Of a DNA stretch of 64,000 nucleotides, positions 45,361-53,901 are shown one piece after another. The DNA is taken from positions 186,001 to 250,000 of the forward strand of contig NZ_CP053440.1 in assembly GCF_000769405.2 (NCBI RefSeq). The letters are read 5' to 3'. Each line of letters opens with the position of its first letter. Position 1 is the first letter of the stretch. The position numbers and the translations under genes are program-made. The stretch is from Rhizobium brockwellii (GTDB lineage Bacteria; Pseudomonadota; Alphaproteobacteria; Rhizobiales; Rhizobiaceae). The notes under the pieces were generated by a model. It did no database searches, had not been told where the DNA came from, and saw only the letters and a program-made list of their open reading frames with translations.

Positions 45361-45910
45361 GGTCCTGTCGGTGCGCATGATCGGGGCGGGAAGCTGGTTC
45401 GGCGATCGCCAGATGGCAATGTTCCTCTGCCGCCTTGATCATGAAGTTGACGAGGGTCCTTGAGACGCCGAGTTCGGCTGCAATATCCTTCTGCGGCACG
45501 CCGTTGAGGCGATGGCGAATGAACGCATCGTTGGTTCGCTTCGGCAGCGCCTCGAGCGAAGCAAGCACATTGCGCAAAGTCTCGGCAGCGACGAGCTGGT
45601 CGAGCACGGTGGGGATGGGAGCCGTGATCTCCTGAATCTGGTCTATCGACCTATGGTTGTTCATCTTCTGACGTCGCCGGCGGCTCTCGTCGAGTGCGAG
45701 ATTATAGACCATCCGGAAGGCGTAACCGATCGGGCAACGAATGTCGTCGGTTTTGATCCCATAGGCTTTAATGACGCCATCCTGAAAGATATCCTCGGAG
45801 TATGACTTTGATTTGACAACGCTTTCAATGGTTTTAAGGAGCTTGTCCTTGTTTTCGATCATGGCGTTGACTACGGCATTTCCGTTCACATCACGATGCA
45901 ATGCTTGCAT
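45251..45910 (-). CDS. rpoI: ECF RNA polymerase sigma factor RpoI (FecI/PvdS-like)
   Basis: The 219-residue protein has sigma region 2 at about residues 20-90 (YSEDIFQDGVIKAYGI, AFRMVYNLALDESRRRRQ) and region 4 at about 105-165 (ASLEALPKRTNDAFIRHRLN, QKDIAAELGVSRTLVNFMIKAAEEHCHLAI). Iron-starvation sigma factors usually stop soon after the EHC segment; here about 50 residues of Arg/Pro/Ala-rich tail follow, encoded antisense to the end of vbsL. In R. leguminosarum RpoI drives vbsGSO and vbsADL. A TGA-N9-TCA box lies 116 bases upstream. No anti-sigma or FecR-like gene adjoins it. Confidence 0.87.
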   Translation of the reverse strand: MQALHRDVNGNAVVNAMIENKDKLLKTIESVVKSKSYSEDIFQDGVIKAYGIKTDDIRCPIGYAFRMVYNLALDESRRRRQKMNNHRSIDQIQEITAPIPTVLDQLVAAETLRNVLASLEALPKRTNDAFIRHRLNGVPQKDIAAELGVSRTLVNFMIKAAEEHCHLAIAEPASRPDHAHRQDPIVSLRAAPAANRSTTVPALPDQRRNEPSARSHRTG

Positions 45911-46025
45911 TGTCCTGTACCCTTTTTACAAATGGAAAATCAGGCTCTGTCGTTGCTGGTCGGTGCGGTCTTGGCCTTCCTTTTCGAGGAAAGTACACGA
46001 TTTGATTGCAGTGTCTATTTTAAGG

Positions 46026-46040
46026 TGATAACAAGAGTCA
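46026..46040. promoter_or_regulatory. Iron-responsive operator candidate (TGA-N9-TCA) between rpoI and vbsC
   Basis: TGA-TAACAAGAG-TCA matches the rhizobial RirA-type IRO consensus. It lies 33 bases before vbsC and 116 bases before rpoI, in their shared gap. One site could confer iron control on both, which fits reports that vbsC is iron-controlled without needing RpoI. Confidence 0.55.
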
Positions 46041-46072
46041 AGTTTAAATCGACCGAGTGGATGCGAGAAAAA

Positions 46073-46564
46073 ATGGGAAAAACAGTTGAGATCCTGACAG
46101 GTAAGGCGGAGCTCTGCCGATCGATCATGGGCGCTTTGCCCGACTGGTTTTCAGAACCTGAGGTCATCGAAGCGAGCGCCCAGGCGATCGAAGACCTGCC
46201 GGTATTCGGCTATGTCGAAGCCGACGTCGTGACCGCGTTGATGGCCCTGAAACCGCATCCACCCGGCGCCGTCGAGATCGCGCTGATCGCGACCCGACCC
46301 GAACATCATGGTTGCGGCGCCGGACGCCATCTCATCGATGCAGCCGAACGTTTCGGCCATGAATCAGGTGCCCGGCTGCTGACGGTCAAGACGCTTGCCC
46401 CGCGCGGCCGCGACGAGCCTCAGTTCGAGGCGACGCGGCGCTTCTATGACCGGAACGGCTTTGTGCGGGCGGAGGTCTTTGCAAAGCTCTGGCACGAGGA
46501 CCATCCATGCCTGTTCATGGTCAAGCCACTCGCCAGCGTTGAGGCAGGTGAACCCGCGCTTTGA
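46073..46564 (+). CDS. vbsC: GNAT-family N-acetyltransferase, probable vicibactin VbsC
   Basis: The 163-residue GNAT has motif A EIALIATRPEHHGCGAGRHLIDAAERFG and a C-terminal FYDRNGFVRAEVF. In the vicibactin pathway an acetyltransferase, VbsC, acetylates the alpha amine of the ornithine unit. This gene has the right activity class and position (next to rpoI) and an iron operator just upstream. An in-frame ATG at 46061 is an alternative start. The assignment to vbsC is by context. Confidence 0.75.
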   Translation: MGKTVEILTGKAELCRSIMGALPDWFSEPEVIEASAQAIEDLPVFGYVEADVVTALMALKPHPPGAVEIALIATRPEHHGCGAGRHLIDAAERFGHESGARLLTVKTLAPRGRDEPQFEATRRFYDRNGFVRAEVFAKLWHEDHPCLFMVKPLASVEAGEPAL

Positions 46565-46687
46565 GGCGATGAGACTCTCTGCCTGGCGCGTTGGCAATGA
46601 CCAGCGCGCACTACATCGGAGCGGCCCTTCTCGTCATCGCCGACTGCCATCCATCGTCTCTTCAGGACCTTGGCGGGCCGATAGGAG

Positions 46688-47470
46688 CTAATGGCGCCCG
46701 TCCGGCAGCGGACAGGCTTCGCCGCAGCCAGCCACTCCCGGCAGATTGTAGCGCAGGCAGCAGACTTTCCGGCGGGCGAACTCCAGTCCGCATTGCTGCC
46801 GTGCCGCGCGGATCATGCCGAACATCGGATTGCGCCGACCGCACGGCCATGCGGGCTCTTCAAGCAGCGCCAGGCCGCCTTCGACGAGGTCGGGCTCCTG
46901 ACGATGAGCGATCTCTTTGAGAATCCAGGAGAGATAGGCCGCGACATTGTTCCAGAGAAGCTTCGGCGCGACGCCGGCGTTGGCGGCGATCGCCGCGATG
47001 ACTGGCTCGGCGTGACCGAGCATCAGCCGGTGAAGCTCGCCGGCCAGGTCACTTGTCACCTCGGGCCTGCCGGACATCACGAATGCTTCCGGTTCGCCTG
47101 TCTGCTCGTTGCAGACGAGCAAAAGCCGGTCGACCTCCATCGGCAGCGCGATGCGGTTCACGAACATATGGACGCTCGGAGCGATCGTCAGCATGCTGAA
47201 ATAATAGAGCGTCCACATGGAGACGATCGCACGACGGTCGCTGCCCGGAAATTTTTGCGCATATCGGCCAATGATCTCGTCGAAGATCGCTCGGTCGCAA
47301 AGATCCCTGCAGGAAACGACGATGCCCGTCTGCGGGAGAGCGCTGAGCAGCTTGCCGCGGCAATAGGAGAACGGGCTGTCGCCCACCAGATCGTCGAGGT
47401 CGACGGCCTGGTGGGGGACAGGATGGTCAGCGATCGAGGTTGGGCGCTGGAACGCCCCGTTTGTCTCCAT
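46688..47470 (-). CDS. FhuF-like ferric-siderophore reductase
   Basis: The 260-residue protein ends in a cysteine cluster KVCCLRYNLPGVAGCGEACPL (C237, C238, C249, C253), which binds the 2Fe-2S centre of FhuF-family ferric reductases. The spacing is CCx10Cx3C, one residue longer than the CCx10Cx2C usually cited for E. coli FhuF. The central part has MWTLYYFSMLTIAPSVHMF. It lies nine bases after the TonB receptor gene on the same strand, so import and cytosolic release of iron from the siderophore are co-expressed. Confidence 0.88.
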   Translation of the reverse strand: METNGAFQRPTSIADHPVPHQAVDLDDLVGDSPFSYCRGKLLSALPQTGIVVSCRDLCDRAIFDEIIGRYAQKFPGSDRRAIVSMWTLYYFSMLTIAPSVHMFVNRIALPMEVDRLLLVCNEQTGEPEAFVMSGRPEVTSDLAGELHRLMLGHAEPVIAAIAANAGVAPKLLWNNVAAYLSWILKEIAHRQEPDLVEGGLALLEEPAWPCGRRNPMFGMIRAARQQCGLEFARRKVCCLRYNLPGVAGCGEACPLPDGRH

Positions 47471-47479
47471 TGCCGTGCC

Positions 47480-49660
47480 TTACCAACGGTATTTCAGGGT
47501 GCCGGTCATGTTGCGGCCCTGGCCGAGATAGCAGAAGCCTTCGTTGCAGACAGTGTCGCGTTCGTCGGCAATGTTGCGGATATTGAAGGCGGCCGTCAGG
47601 CCCTCATATTTCCTGTCGACCGCGCCGAAATCATAAGTGGCGGATGCATCGACATAGAAGCTCGAAGGGTTCTTCGAGGTATTGGCGGTATCCGTCCAAT
47701 TCTCGCTGACATAGCGGACCCCCGCGCCGATCGACAGGCCGTTGAACGGATTGGTTTCCTGGAAAGTATAGTTGGCCCAAAGGCTTGCGACATGCGAGGG
47801 CGTTACGGCCGGGGTGTTGCCCTCGTTGTCGCCGCCGGTGACCTCAGAATGGTTGTAGGTGTAGGCCGCAATGATGTCGAGGCCGTCGGCGATTGCCGCG
47901 CGAGCTTCAAGCTCGATGCCCTTTCCTGTCACTTCGCCGAGCGAGTCATAGGCAAGGGTCAGCGGATTGACCAGCACGGGCTTGTTCTTTTCGACGATGT
48001 GATAGGCGACCGCCGACAGCAGGATATCGGTGCCCGGCGGCTGATACTTCACGCCGAGTTCGTACTGTTCACCCTCGGTTGGCTCCAGGATCTTGCCGGA
48101 TGTCGACCGGTTGGTCACCGGATCGAACGAGGTCGCATAGGAAACGAAGGGTGCAATGCCGTTGTCGAAGAGGTAAAGCGCACCCGCCTGCCAGGAGAAG
48201 GCATTCTTGCTGACGTCTTCCGAGTCGCTCAACCCAAAAGAGGGATAGGTCGTGTCACGCGTCTGGTTCACCCAAGTCTGGCGGCCGCCGAGATTGAAGC
48301 GCCAGTTGCCGGCCTCGATCTGGTCCATGGCGTAAACACCCACCTGCCGCATGTCGGCATCGGCTACGATGAAGTTATAGGCCGGCGTGGCGCCCGACAC
48401 GCCATAGGTCGGATTGGCGATATCAAAATCGAATGCCGAGTTGACGGCGCCGATGCCGTAGCCCCAGTTCGACTGGAGATTGGTGTAGTCGAGCCCGAAG
48501 AGCATCGTGTGGGCAAGCGGACCTGTATCAAACTTCGCCTCGAGCTGGTTGTCGACCTGGAAGACGTTCATCTCGTCCCGGATCGAACTGGCGTTGCGAT
48601 GCGCGACGGTCCCGGTCCAGCTGGAAACGCCGAGGTAGCGAGCGCGAAGATCGAGATGCGAGTAACGCAGGTTCTGCCGGAACGTCAGGCCGTTGTCGAA
48701 TTCATGCTCGAACTGATAGCCGACCTGCTGCTGCTTGACCTTCTGGTAGTCGTAATCGGGATCGCTCTGCCTGATGTCGAGTATTCTGCCGTCCAGGGTC
48801 GTGATCGCGCCGACATTGGAGTCGGTCTCGTCGGCCTGCGCCAGACCGTAAAGCGTGAAGGTCGTGCCTTCGTCAGGCTTCCAGGTAAAGGACGGCGCCA
48901 GAAAATAGCGGTCGTCGGCAATATCGAAATTGGTGTCGCCGCGGCGGGCAAGGCCGACGATGCGATAGAGGAAATCGTCGTTGTCTTCGCTGATCGGCCC
49001 GCCGAAATCGAACATCGCCTGAGCTCGATCCTTGGTGCTGTAGGAGATACCGACTTCGTGGATCGGCTCTTCGGTCGGAAGCTTCGATATCTTGTTGACG
49101 AGGCCGCCCGGCGATCCCGAGCCATAGAGAACGGAGACCGGTCCCTTGATCACCTCGACGCGTTGCAACTGATAGGGATCGGTGCGGAACATGCCGTAAT
49201 TGATATAGGGCTGACGCAAGCTGTCACGATAGTCGCCGACCGTCGTAACGTTGAAGCCGCGAATGAAGATCTGGTCGAAGCGCGGATCGAAGCCGTTCGG
49301 TCCGGTTGTCACGCCGGCCGAATAGCGTACGGCCTCGATGATGCTTTGGGCGCCACGCTGCTCAATTTCCTTCTCGGTGGTGACCGAGACTGAACGCGGC
49401 GTCTCGACGAGCGGCGTGTTAATCTTGGTCGCGGCCGAACTGTTCTTGGCGGCAACGGACGTCCGGTCAGTCTTGCTATCAGAGGATGCACCTTGAATGA
49501 CGATTGGGTCGAGCGCTGTCGCGCCGGCATCTGCGGATGCGCTCTGGGCTGAGGCCGGCGATGCTGCAATGCCGATCAGGACGATCGCTGTCGTGCCAAA
49601 TAGGCTATCTCTATAAATTCGCGATACATTATTAGAAACGTTCAAAAAAACACGCGCCAT
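47480..49660 (-). CDS. TonB-dependent ferric-siderophore receptor (FhuA/FoxA type)
   Basis: The 726-residue outer-membrane protein has a signal peptide (cleavage near SAQS, about residue 39), a TonB-box-like TALDPIVIQG, a plug domain (TPRSVSVTTEKEIEQRGAQS, FDQIFIRGFN, VEVIKGPVSVLYGSGSPGG) and a 22-strand barrel ending in TGTLKYRW. The plug pattern is that of hydroxamate siderophore receptors. It is probably the ferric-vicibactin receptor, given the neighbours, and is followed by the FhuF-like gene. An iron operator candidate lies 68 bases upstream. No FecR-signalling N-terminal extension is seen. Confidence 0.93.
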   Translation of the reverse strand: MARVFLNVSNNVSRIYRDSLFGTTAIVLIGIAASPASAQSASADAGATALDPIVIQGASSDSKTDRTSVAAKNSSAATKINTPLVETPRSVSVTTEKEIEQRGAQSIIEAVRYSAGVTTGPNGFDPRFDQIFIRGFNVTTVGDYRDSLRQPYINYGMFRTDPYQLQRVEVIKGPVSVLYGSGSPGGLVNKISKLPTEEPIHEVGISYSTKDRAQAMFDFGGPISEDNDDFLYRIVGLARRGDTNFDIADDRYFLAPSFTWKPDEGTTFTLYGLAQADETDSNVGAITTLDGRILDIRQSDPDYDYQKVKQQQVGYQFEHEFDNGLTFRQNLRYSHLDLRARYLGVSSWTGTVAHRNASSIRDEMNVFQVDNQLEAKFDTGPLAHTMLFGLDYTNLQSNWGYGIGAVNSAFDFDIANPTYGVSGATPAYNFIVADADMRQVGVYAMDQIEAGNWRFNLGGRQTWVNQTRDTTYPSFGLSDSEDVSKNAFSWQAGALYLFDNGIAPFVSYATSFDPVTNRSTSGKILEPTEGEQYELGVKYQPPGTDILLSAVAYHIVEKNKPVLVNPLTLAYDSLGEVTGKGIELEARAAIADGLDIIAAYTYNHSEVTGGDNEGNTPAVTPSHVASLWANYTFQETNPFNGLSIGAGVRYVSENWTDTANTSKNPSSFYVDASATYDFGAVDRKYEGLTAAFNIRNIADERDTVCNEGFCYLGQGRNMTGTLKYRW

Positions 49661-50073
49661 TGATTGGTCCCTACGCCACGGATGCGGGCGGAACCTATGG
49701 AGCGAAATTGGCCTTGTCAACATAAGATGATTATTTTAGTCACCTTTTAATCGATAAAAACTGCGTCTTCGACACTCCCGAACAGGTTGCACTCACCATC
49801 GAGCCCGTAACGTTCTGTTCGGGTAAATTGCCAACGGAGGCGGTTCTGTCGTGCGAGGGACCAGGTGCGGACAGATACGACTGTCAATCTGCCGGTCTCG
49901 ATGGGGGCGAACCGTAATTAGGCCCGGCACAGGTGAGACTTTGAACCGATGTGAAACACTTAACAACATACTGTCGTGAAGTGGTCCAAAATCATTAGGG
50001 TAAGCATATCGTCTTTTGGCGCGGAATTCGCGGCTCGTCTTGCCTCCGGTCGTCTGCTCCCTAAATCCGACAC
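49661..50073. other. 413-base intergenic region between TonB receptor and GGDEF genes
   Basis: No gene is supported here. The left part is the receptor promoter, with an AT-rich stretch at about 49715-49765 containing the TGA-N9-TCA box. The right part has no clear operator and no good ribosome site for the GGDEF gene. Confidence 0.6.
49728..49742. promoter_or_regulatory. Iron-responsive operator candidate (TGA-N9-TCA) of the TonB receptor gene
   Basis: TGA-TTATTTTAG-TCA matches the rhizobial IRO pattern, with an AT-rich centre. It lies 68 bases upstream of the receptor ATG. It would give RirA-type repression of receptor and FhuF-like genes in iron-replete cells. Confidence 0.6.
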
Positions 50074-51360
50074 ATGGATACCGAGCGAACCACAGCTCCT
50101 ATCAAATCGGTAAGGGCGTCTTCGCGGAAACCTCTCCAGAGGTTGAGCCCGGCCATTGTCGAGCAAGTCGAGCGCCTGCTCGGTGGACGCACGCGTGATA
50201 TCCGCTTCAATGGGGAACTGGCTCAGCTTTTTCGCGAACGCTCCTGGCCGCGGACTGCCAAGATCATCCGCGCGTGGATGGTTTGGGTTATCGTGCTCGA
50301 TGTTCTGACGTTGGGCCTCAACGCGATCTTGCTTCCGACCGGAACCGTGATGTCGATGCTTTGGCCAGCGTCAATCCTTCCCCCTGCAGCTCTTGTCGCA
50401 GCGATAGCCTTCCTGCGGCCGCGCGCTTTGTGGGTGCAGGGAGTTTTCATCCTCTCGGCTGTTTTTCTCATCCTCCTGTCGGTCGCCTTGGTGGGCGTTA
50501 ACACCGGTGGCGAGTTTTACGAGCGGCATTTGACCATCATGCTTTTTGTGGCCGTCACTGCCATTATCATATTTCCCGTTCCACTCGGTTGGGCGATGGC
50601 GATCGGTGCTTCTGCCCTTGGTATCTACCTTGTGTTTCAACTGCGCAATCCAGCCATCGAAGTGGGCAGTGCTCTGGCCGGGACGCTGTTTTTCGCAAGC
50701 GGTGTGGCTGCAACCGTCGTTGCCCGACGCACCGCAACCATCTTCGCTCAGAAGACTTTCTTGCTGGAGTTACGAGATCGAAGTCGCCTCGCGGAGCTTA
50801 CCGACGCCAATTCCCAGCTGGAATTGCTGGCACGGACCGACCCGCTGACGGGTGTCGCCAACCGGCGCTCGATGATGGAAACGCTCCATTATTTCTGGAG
50901 CGAGGATCTTAAACGAACGAGCGGCGCGGCGATGCTGATGTGCGATATCGACGACTTCAAGCATCTCAACGATAATCTCGGACATGCCGAAGGCGACCGC
51001 TGCCTGGTGAAAGTTGCCGGCATCATTCAGAGCAGCATGAGAGACGAGCGGGACCAGGTCGCCCGTTACGGAGGCGAAGAATTTCTCGTCTTTCTCCCAG
51101 GCTCTGATGAACAAGAGGCCCGGGTGGTCGCTGAGAGAATTCGAAGCCGAGTAGAAGCTGCGTCTCTTCCAAATCCTACCTCCCGCGTCGGCCCCTGGGT
51201 CACTGTCAGCATCGGAATAGCAATATTGATGCAAAACAGCGGACTCGTGTCGGCAGAGCACATGCAGCGCCAAGCGGATGCGGCGCTCTACCTTGCCAAG
51301 AAGACTGGTCGCAACTGCGTCGTGGTCCATGCTTCAGAGGTCGGTCAAGCCTCTGCCTGA
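50074..51360 (+). CDS. Membrane-bound diguanylate cyclase (GGDEF)
   Basis: The 428-residue protein has five or six membrane helices at about residues 70-230 (MVWVIVLDVLTLGLNAILL, VQGVFILSAVFLILLSVAL, LTIMLFVAVTAIIIF, and others), then a GGDEF domain with DPLTGVANRR, CDIDDFKHLND and the active loop GGEEF at 333-337. It should make cyclic di-GMP. The inhibitory RxxD position five residues before GGEEF reads DERD, so product inhibition may be absent. No EAL domain is present. The start lacks a clear ribosome site, and later starts are possible. Confidence 0.9.
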   Translation: MDTERTTAPIKSVRASSRKPLQRLSPAIVEQVERLLGGRTRDIRFNGELAQLFRERSWPRTAKIIRAWMVWVIVLDVLTLGLNAILLPTGTVMSMLWPASILPPAALVAAIAFLRPRALWVQGVFILSAVFLILLSVALVGVNTGGEFYERHLTIMLFVAVTAIIIFPVPLGWAMAIGASALGIYLVFQLRNPAIEVGSALAGTLFFASGVAATVVARRTATIFAQKTFLLELRDRSRLAELTDANSQLELLARTDPLTGVANRRSMMETLHYFWSEDLKRTSGAAMLMCDIDDFKHLNDNLGHAEGDRCLVKVAGIIQSSMRDERDQVARYGGEEFLVFLPGSDEQEARVVAERIRSRVEAASLPNPTSRVGPWVTVSIGIAILMQNSGLVSAEHMQRQADAALYLAKKTGRNCVVVHASEVGQASA

Positions 51361-51469
51361 AGTCATTCCAGGAAACTGTGGTGTTTGCCTGTTGTCGTTC
51401 TGGCGCCCGAGAACGACAGCGTCAAACAGCCGCGAGCAGGGCCGGTGTCAATCGATCAAACCTGACCAT

Positions 51470-51504
51470 TTGACAGATATCCTACAAGTGGATATGTAAT
51501 ATCC
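51470..51504 (+). promoter_or_regulatory. Promoter with overlapping palindromic operator of the fadR-type gene
   Basis: TTGACA at 51470-51475 and TATGTA at 51493-51498 are 17 bases apart, a sigma70-like promoter. The palindrome GGATAT-GTA-ATATCC at 51490-51504 covers its -10 region, and another ATATCC at 51477-51482 pairs with the first arm. Repression by the FadR-type protein 32 bases downstream is likely. Confidence 0.6.
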
Positions 51505-51535
51505 ATCTTACTGGCGATGCGAGAAAGTGGCCGAC

Positions 51536-52279
51536 ATGACACTGAAATCGATGAAGCCGCTGACGCGCGCCCCGCTGTTGCATGTCTCCGTGCAGGAAAG
51601 TCTGCGCGCCTATATCGATGATAATGGCCTCGCGCCCGGAACTCTGCTTCCCACGGAAGGAGAGCTCGCCACCCAGCTCGGCGTCAGCCGCAATTCGCTG
51701 AGGGAAGGCATCAAGGCGTTGGAATCGCTCGGCGTGTTGGAGACGCGGCGCGGCGTCGGCATCTTTGTGAAGGCCTTTTCCTTCGAGCCGCTTCTCGACA
51801 ACCTCGCTTACGGCCTCGGCGGCGCGCTGCGGCAGATCGAGGAAGTCCTCGAAATCCGGCGCACGCTGGAAGTGGGATTGATCGGCAAGACGATCGAAGT
51901 GATCGGGGAAGAGGACATCGCCGAGCTGCGCGCCACCGTCAATCGAATGCGTGCCCATGCCGAGCGCGGCGAAACCTTTGCGGAAGACGACCAGCTGTTC
52001 CACCGACTGCTGTTTCGCTGCCAGGACAATGAAACGCTCGTGCGGCTGATCGATGTCTTCTGGCTCGCCTTCTACAAGGCGTCGGATTTCGTCAATCTTG
52101 AAAATGCCGATCCGATGGCGACGTGGCGCGACCATGCCGCGATCGTCGATGCGATCGAGGCAAAAGATCTGGAGGAGGCGCGCAGACGTCTGGATCGTCA
52201 CTACGAAGGCATTGCCCGGGTGATTGCCAACAACAAGACAAGTTCAAACGTGGGAGGAACACATGAAAAGACTGTCTAG
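51536..52279 (+). CDS. FadR/GntR-family transcriptional regulator (FCD domain)
   Basis: The protein has about 247 residues. The GntR winged helix is at about 15-75 (LLPTEGELATQLGVSRNSLREGIKALESLGVLETRRGVGIFV). The FCD effector domain is at about 95-230, with metal or ligand residues in EDDQLFHRLLF and DHAAIVDAIEAKDLEEARRRLDRHYEGI. GTG 51527 is an alternative start. Its 3' end overlaps the start of the transporter binding-protein gene by 17 bases, so regulator and operon are probably one transcript. FCD regulators usually sense organic acids or sugar acids. Confidence 0.9.
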   Translation: MTLKSMKPLTRAPLLHVSVQESLRAYIDDNGLAPGTLLPTEGELATQLGVSRNSLREGIKALESLGVLETRRGVGIFVKAFSFEPLLDNLAYGLGGALRQIEEVLEIRRTLEVGLIGKTIEVIGEEDIAELRATVNRMRAHAERGETFAEDDQLFHRLLFRCQDNETLVRLIDVFWLAFYKASDFVNLENADPMATWRDHAAIVDAIEAKDLEEARRRLDRHYEGIARVIANNKTSSNVGGTHEKTV

Positions 52280-53861
52280 ACTATCTGTTATTGCGCTTGG
52301 CGCCCTGCTGTCGACGGCTGCCGTTCCGGCTCTTGTCGTTTCGGGCGTTGCGACCCAGGCTCATGCCGCCACGCTGTCGGGCGGCTTCGATGTCGGCCCC
52401 GGAGGCTTCCAGGGCAACTTCAATCCGCTCGCCGCGACCGCCGGCTTCACCTGGCTCAGCGTCTACTACGAACCGCTGATCACCTATGACGAGAAGCTGC
52501 AGAAGGTCGTCGGCGCGCTGGCAAGCTCCTACGAGGTCAGCTCCGACCAGATGACCTACACGTTCAAGCTGGCGGACGCCAAATGGCATGACGACAAACC
52601 GTTCACCGCCAAGGACGCAAAGTTCACCATGGGCCTTGCGATGGATGCGAAAACCGGCTCGGTGCTCGCTGCCCGGCTGAAGGGCATATCGTCGGTCGAG
52701 ACGCCGGACAATCGCACTGTTGTCATCAAGCTCAGCGCCCCCAGCAGCAGTTTTCCCGACACGATGACCAAGGTGATGATGCTGCCCGAGCATGCGCTCT
52801 CCTCTATCCCGGCCGACCAGTTGGCGAAGAACACCTGGTGGTCCACCGCTCCGATCGGCACCGGTCCGTTCAAATTCACCAAATACGTCTCGGATCAATA
52901 TGTCGAACTTGCCGCAAACACCGATTATCGCGGTGGCAAACCCGCACTGGAACGCGTCATCAATCGCTATTTCGCCAATCCGGCCGCAGCGATCGCGGCG
53001 CTGAGATCCGGCGAAATCCAGTTCACCTATGTCGATTCCAACGACGTGCCGACCTTCAAGGACAACAAGGACTTCCAGGTCATCGAAGGCAACTCTTTCG
53101 TCGTCAACTATCTCGGCTTCAACCACGATTCCCCGCTCTGGAAGGACGTGCGCGTCCGCCAGGCGGTGATGTACGCGATCAATCGCGATGCCATCATCCA
53201 GAGCCTCTATGGCGGTGCGGCCAAGCCAGCCAATTGTGCCTATGTCGCCGACCAGCTGATACCCCCTGATATCGACAGCTATGCCTATGATCCCGAGAAG
53301 GCCAAGCAGTTGCTGACGGAAGCCGGCTGGGACCAGATCAATGGCGGCAAGCCGATCACCCTTCTGACCTATTACACCACGCCGCTGGCGACCAACGTGC
53401 TTGCCGCAGTCCAGGCGATGCTTGCCCAGGTCGGCATCAACATCGTCCCGCGCGCCGTCGATGCCCCGACCTATAACAGCATCGTGCTCAATGCGACGCC
53501 GGACATTGCCCAGTTCCAGTTGGTTTATGCCGGGCTGCAGAACGGGCCGGACGCCGGAAGCATCAATGTCGGCCTCAACGAGAAGCAGATCCCTCCGGCC
53601 GGACCGAATGTCGCCAGGGTTCGCATGCCTGACCTTACCAAGGCACTCGATAGTGCCTTGGCCGAACCTGATAGCGCCAAGCGGGATGCCGCCTATCAGG
53701 ACGTCTGCAAGGTGATGAACACGAACCTGCCCTGGGCGACGCTCTGGGTGGCAAACCGCTACGGCATCGTCTCGACCAAGGTGAAGGATTTCGTCTGGAC
53801 GCCGGCGCCGGGCGGCGGCCCCTACCAGGCCAATCCGCAGAAATGGTCGATCGCCGAATAG
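52263..53861 (+). CDS. ABC transporter substrate-binding protein, family 5 (DppA/OppA type)
   Basis: The 532-residue protein has a signal peptide (MKRLSRLSVIALGALLSTAA, cleavage after AHA near residue 36) and the family-5 fold: LASSYEVSSDQMTYTFKLADAKWHDDKPFTAKD, TGPFKFTKYVSDQYVELAAN, DVRVRQAVMYAINRDAII. GGGAGGA precedes the ATG. Family 5 proteins bind peptides, but also opines, glycosides and nickel. The two aldolases in this operon argue for a sugar-acid or modified-sugar ligand rather than a peptide. Confidence 0.93.
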   Translation: MKRLSRLSVIALGALLSTAAVPALVVSGVATQAHAATLSGGFDVGPGGFQGNFNPLAATAGFTWLSVYYEPLITYDEKLQKVVGALASSYEVSSDQMTYTFKLADAKWHDDKPFTAKDAKFTMGLAMDAKTGSVLAARLKGISSVETPDNRTVVIKLSAPSSSFPDTMTKVMMLPEHALSSIPADQLAKNTWWSTAPIGTGPFKFTKYVSDQYVELAANTDYRGGKPALERVINRYFANPAAAIAALRSGEIQFTYVDSNDVPTFKDNKDFQVIEGNSFVVNYLGFNHDSPLWKDVRVRQAVMYAINRDAIIQSLYGGAAKPANCAYVADQLIPPDIDSYAYDPEKAKQLLTEAGWDQINGGKPITLLTYYTTPLATNVLAAVQAMLAQVGINIVPRAVDAPTYNSIVLNATPDIAQFQLVYAGLQNGPDAGSINVGLNEKQIPPAGPNVARVRMPDLTKALDSALAEPDSAKRDAAYQDVCKVMNTNLPWATLWVANRYGIVSTKVKDFVWTPAPGGGPYQANPQKWSIAE

Positions 53862-53881
53862 GCGTTTTCCGCGAAGCCTTG

Positions 53882-53901
53882 AGGGTGGCCTCGGCCACCC
53901 T
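53882..53901 (+). terminator. Intra-operon hairpin after the binding-protein gene
   Basis: AGGGTGGCC-TC-GGCCACCCT is a perfect nine-base stem 20 bases past the binding-protein stop, without a T-tract. It is probably an mRNA 3' stabiliser or partial attenuator that raises binding-protein levels over the permeases. Confidence 0.55.

Noticed and set aside
46691..49393. Plus-strand open frame of 900 codons opposite the FhuF-like and TonB receptor genes
   Set aside because: It spans two well-supported genes on the other strand and has no domain pattern. It results from codon bias in the GC-rich sense genes.
49801..50073. Possible small genes in the gap before the GGDEF gene
   Set aside because: No frame with a good start, ribosome site and sensible composition was seen.
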